From Roseivirga sp. UBA6061 (GTDB lineage Bacteria > Bacteroidota > Bacteroidia > Cytophagales > Cyclobacteriaceae), in assembly GCA_002427745.1 (NCBI GenBank), contig DIYF01000085.1, forward strand, positions 1-7,639: a stretch of DNA of 7,639 nt, in the 5' to 3' direction. The translations under genes were made by a program, and so were the position numbers. This document shows, one piece after another, positions 6,862 to 7,639 of this stretch (position 1 is the stretch's first letter; each line of letters opens with the position of its first letter). Under the pieces are notes generated by a model, which worked only from the letters and a program-made list of their open reading frames with translations, was not told where the DNA came from and did not search any database.

Positions 6862-7455
6862 TTACTTGATCGTAACACTGTGGTAGAATGTCTTACCACC
6901 AGACTTGAACTGGAAGGTGTAGGTACCATCTGCAAGATTAGACAAGTCGTAGGTTTTGCTTCCACCGTTTTCAGCGGTGTGACGGTATACAATGTCGTTA
7001 GACTGGTCGAAAAGTGTCACTTTGGTTTCTCCTTCGTTTTGTCCGAAGAATACCTTGGCCATCTCGCCCTGCATTTTCACAATGGCTTTCTCGATGATCA
7101 ATGCTGACGATTTCTTGAGGTAAGCTTCCGTGTCTGTCACCTGGATAGTCAGTACTTCCAGTTGCTCGTCACTTTCGATTTCAAGGTAAACATCTCCTTC
7201 CTCAAGTGACTTCAGGTTAAACACCTTGGCATATTGTGCTTCGGTGGCTTTGTCCTGAAAGAGTATGCCGCCATCTTCACTTCTCAGAGAAATCTCTGTT
7301 CCTTCGTTCAGGTTGCTAAGCTGCAGCACTACAGCTTTTTGATTTTCGGTAGAAACGGTTACGCTCTTTTCTGCAGTTCCGTTGTTAGCGTTCAAAGTAG
7401 TACCTGCGGTCAATAATAAAGCCGCTGCGATGATTTTTGTGATTTGAGTTTTCAT
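6862..7455 (-). CDS. Small exported protein with two tandem CTD-like beta domains
   Basis: The start at ATG 7455 gives 197 residues and a clean signal peptide (MKTQITKIIAAALLLTAGTTLNA, about 1-23). A start at 7485 would add a Lys/Asn/Thr stretch encoded by what looks like an A-rich untranslated leader (AACTCAAACACAACAACA), so it was not chosen. The mature part has two related halves, about 43-106 and 132-197. Each has a 'T.(I/V)(S/T)L' strand, a turn and 'I(L/V)(F/Y)', then '(V/D)(F/Y).L..L..G.Y' and a closing strand. The second half ends 'YDLSNLADGTYTFQFKSGGKTFYHSVTIK'-like (last 29 residues), resembling a type IX type A sorting domain or DUF3244-like proteins. Here it makes up the protein instead of tagging a larger cargo. 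There are no cysteines after the signal peptide and no catalytic motif. A periplasmic or secreted small structural protein is likely; function is unknown. Tandem terminators follow, so it is probably monocistronic or the last gene of an upstream unit. Confidence 0.8.
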   Translation of the reverse strand: MKTQITKIIAAALLLTAGTTLNANNGTAEKSVTVSTENQKAVVLQLSNLNEGTEISLRSEDGGILFQDKATEAQYAKVFNLKSLEEGDVYLEIESDEQLEVLTIQVTDTEAYLKKSSALIIEKAIVKMQGEMAKVFFGQNEGETKVTLFDQSNDIVYRHTAENGGSKTYDLSNLADGTYTFQFKSGGKTFYHSVTIK

Positions 7456-7485
7456 TGTTGTTGTGTTTGAGTTTTTATTCTTCAT

Positions 7486-7639
7486 AAGTCTTCGCTGGAT
7501 TCTTTATCAGCGATTGTTATTCAAAGTAACGGCAGGTTTCGCATGGGTTTGTCATGGCAGGGTAAAGGAATGTCACAAGTTGTAACAAGGCGTGTAAGCT
7601 TGTCTGAAAGGGCACCTGCGCCAGGGGTTGAGTGTTAAT
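7486..7639 (-). promoter_or_regulatory. Upstream region of the CTD-like gene, with TTGTAACAA palindrome
   Basis: No coding frame was supported in these 154 bases. A perfect palindrome TTGT-A-ACAA sits at 7580-7588. It overlaps a 10-base-period direct repeat (TGTCACAA at 7571-7578, TGTAACAA at 7581-7588), about 115-130 bases before the chosen start. On the minus strand, TTACTTTG near 7518-7525 differs by one base from the Bacteroidota -7 consensus TAnnTTTG, but no TTTG sits at the right spacing. A promoter is likely by position only. Confidence 0.3.

Noticed and set aside
6798..7416. Other-frame open frames over the CTD-like gene (6798-6992, 6880-7107, 7234-7416)
   Set aside because: They overlap a well-supported exported protein or run through its terminator, and have no motif support.

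Overview
This window looks like a chromosomal piece from a member of the Bacteroidota, probably a Cytophagales-type marine or soil bacterium. That placement is inference from protein style: a YD/RHS protein whose N-terminal region is typical of the phylum, a 'GNVGIG ... WPDYVF ... HLPNVPSA ... KIEELTLY' protein, tandem ~98-residue Ig-like modules, a type IX CTD-like domain, and genes that start after A-rich leaders rather than clear Shine-Dalgarno sites. No tRNA, rRNA, CRISPR array, insertion sequence or phage gene was seen.

All four genes lie on the minus strand, so transcription runs from high to low coordinates. At 7455-6862 is a small exported protein made of two CTD-like beta repeats. 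It is closed off by two intrinsic terminators in series (6836-6806 and 6795-6764), so it is probably its own transcription unit. After a ~160-base promoter-type gap comes a 313-residue secreted protein (6600-5659) with a C-terminal coiled coil. After a 124-base gap with no visible terminator comes a 1186-residue exported YD/RHS-family protein (5534-1974). Only three bases after its stop begins a very long Ig-like repeat protein (1970 to beyond base 1), of which 656 codons are visible.

The last three genes are read as a surface or secreted-protein operon. The coiled-coil protein would supply an oligomerising adhesin-like component, the YD/RHS protein a large extracellular beta-rich shell or filament, and the last gene a long string of Ig-like modules whose C-terminal business end is outside the window. 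Proteins of this last type in Bacteroidota may continue into a second RHS region or end in a type IX sorting signal; neither is visible here.

The most notable structure is inside the last gene. A three-module, 294-residue (882-base) higher-order repeat contains a 152-base stretch that is 150/152 identical between copies, with both differences silent. The neighbouring module is clearly diverged. This points to recent gene conversion or duplication. The window begins inside this repeat, so its edge may be an assembly break.
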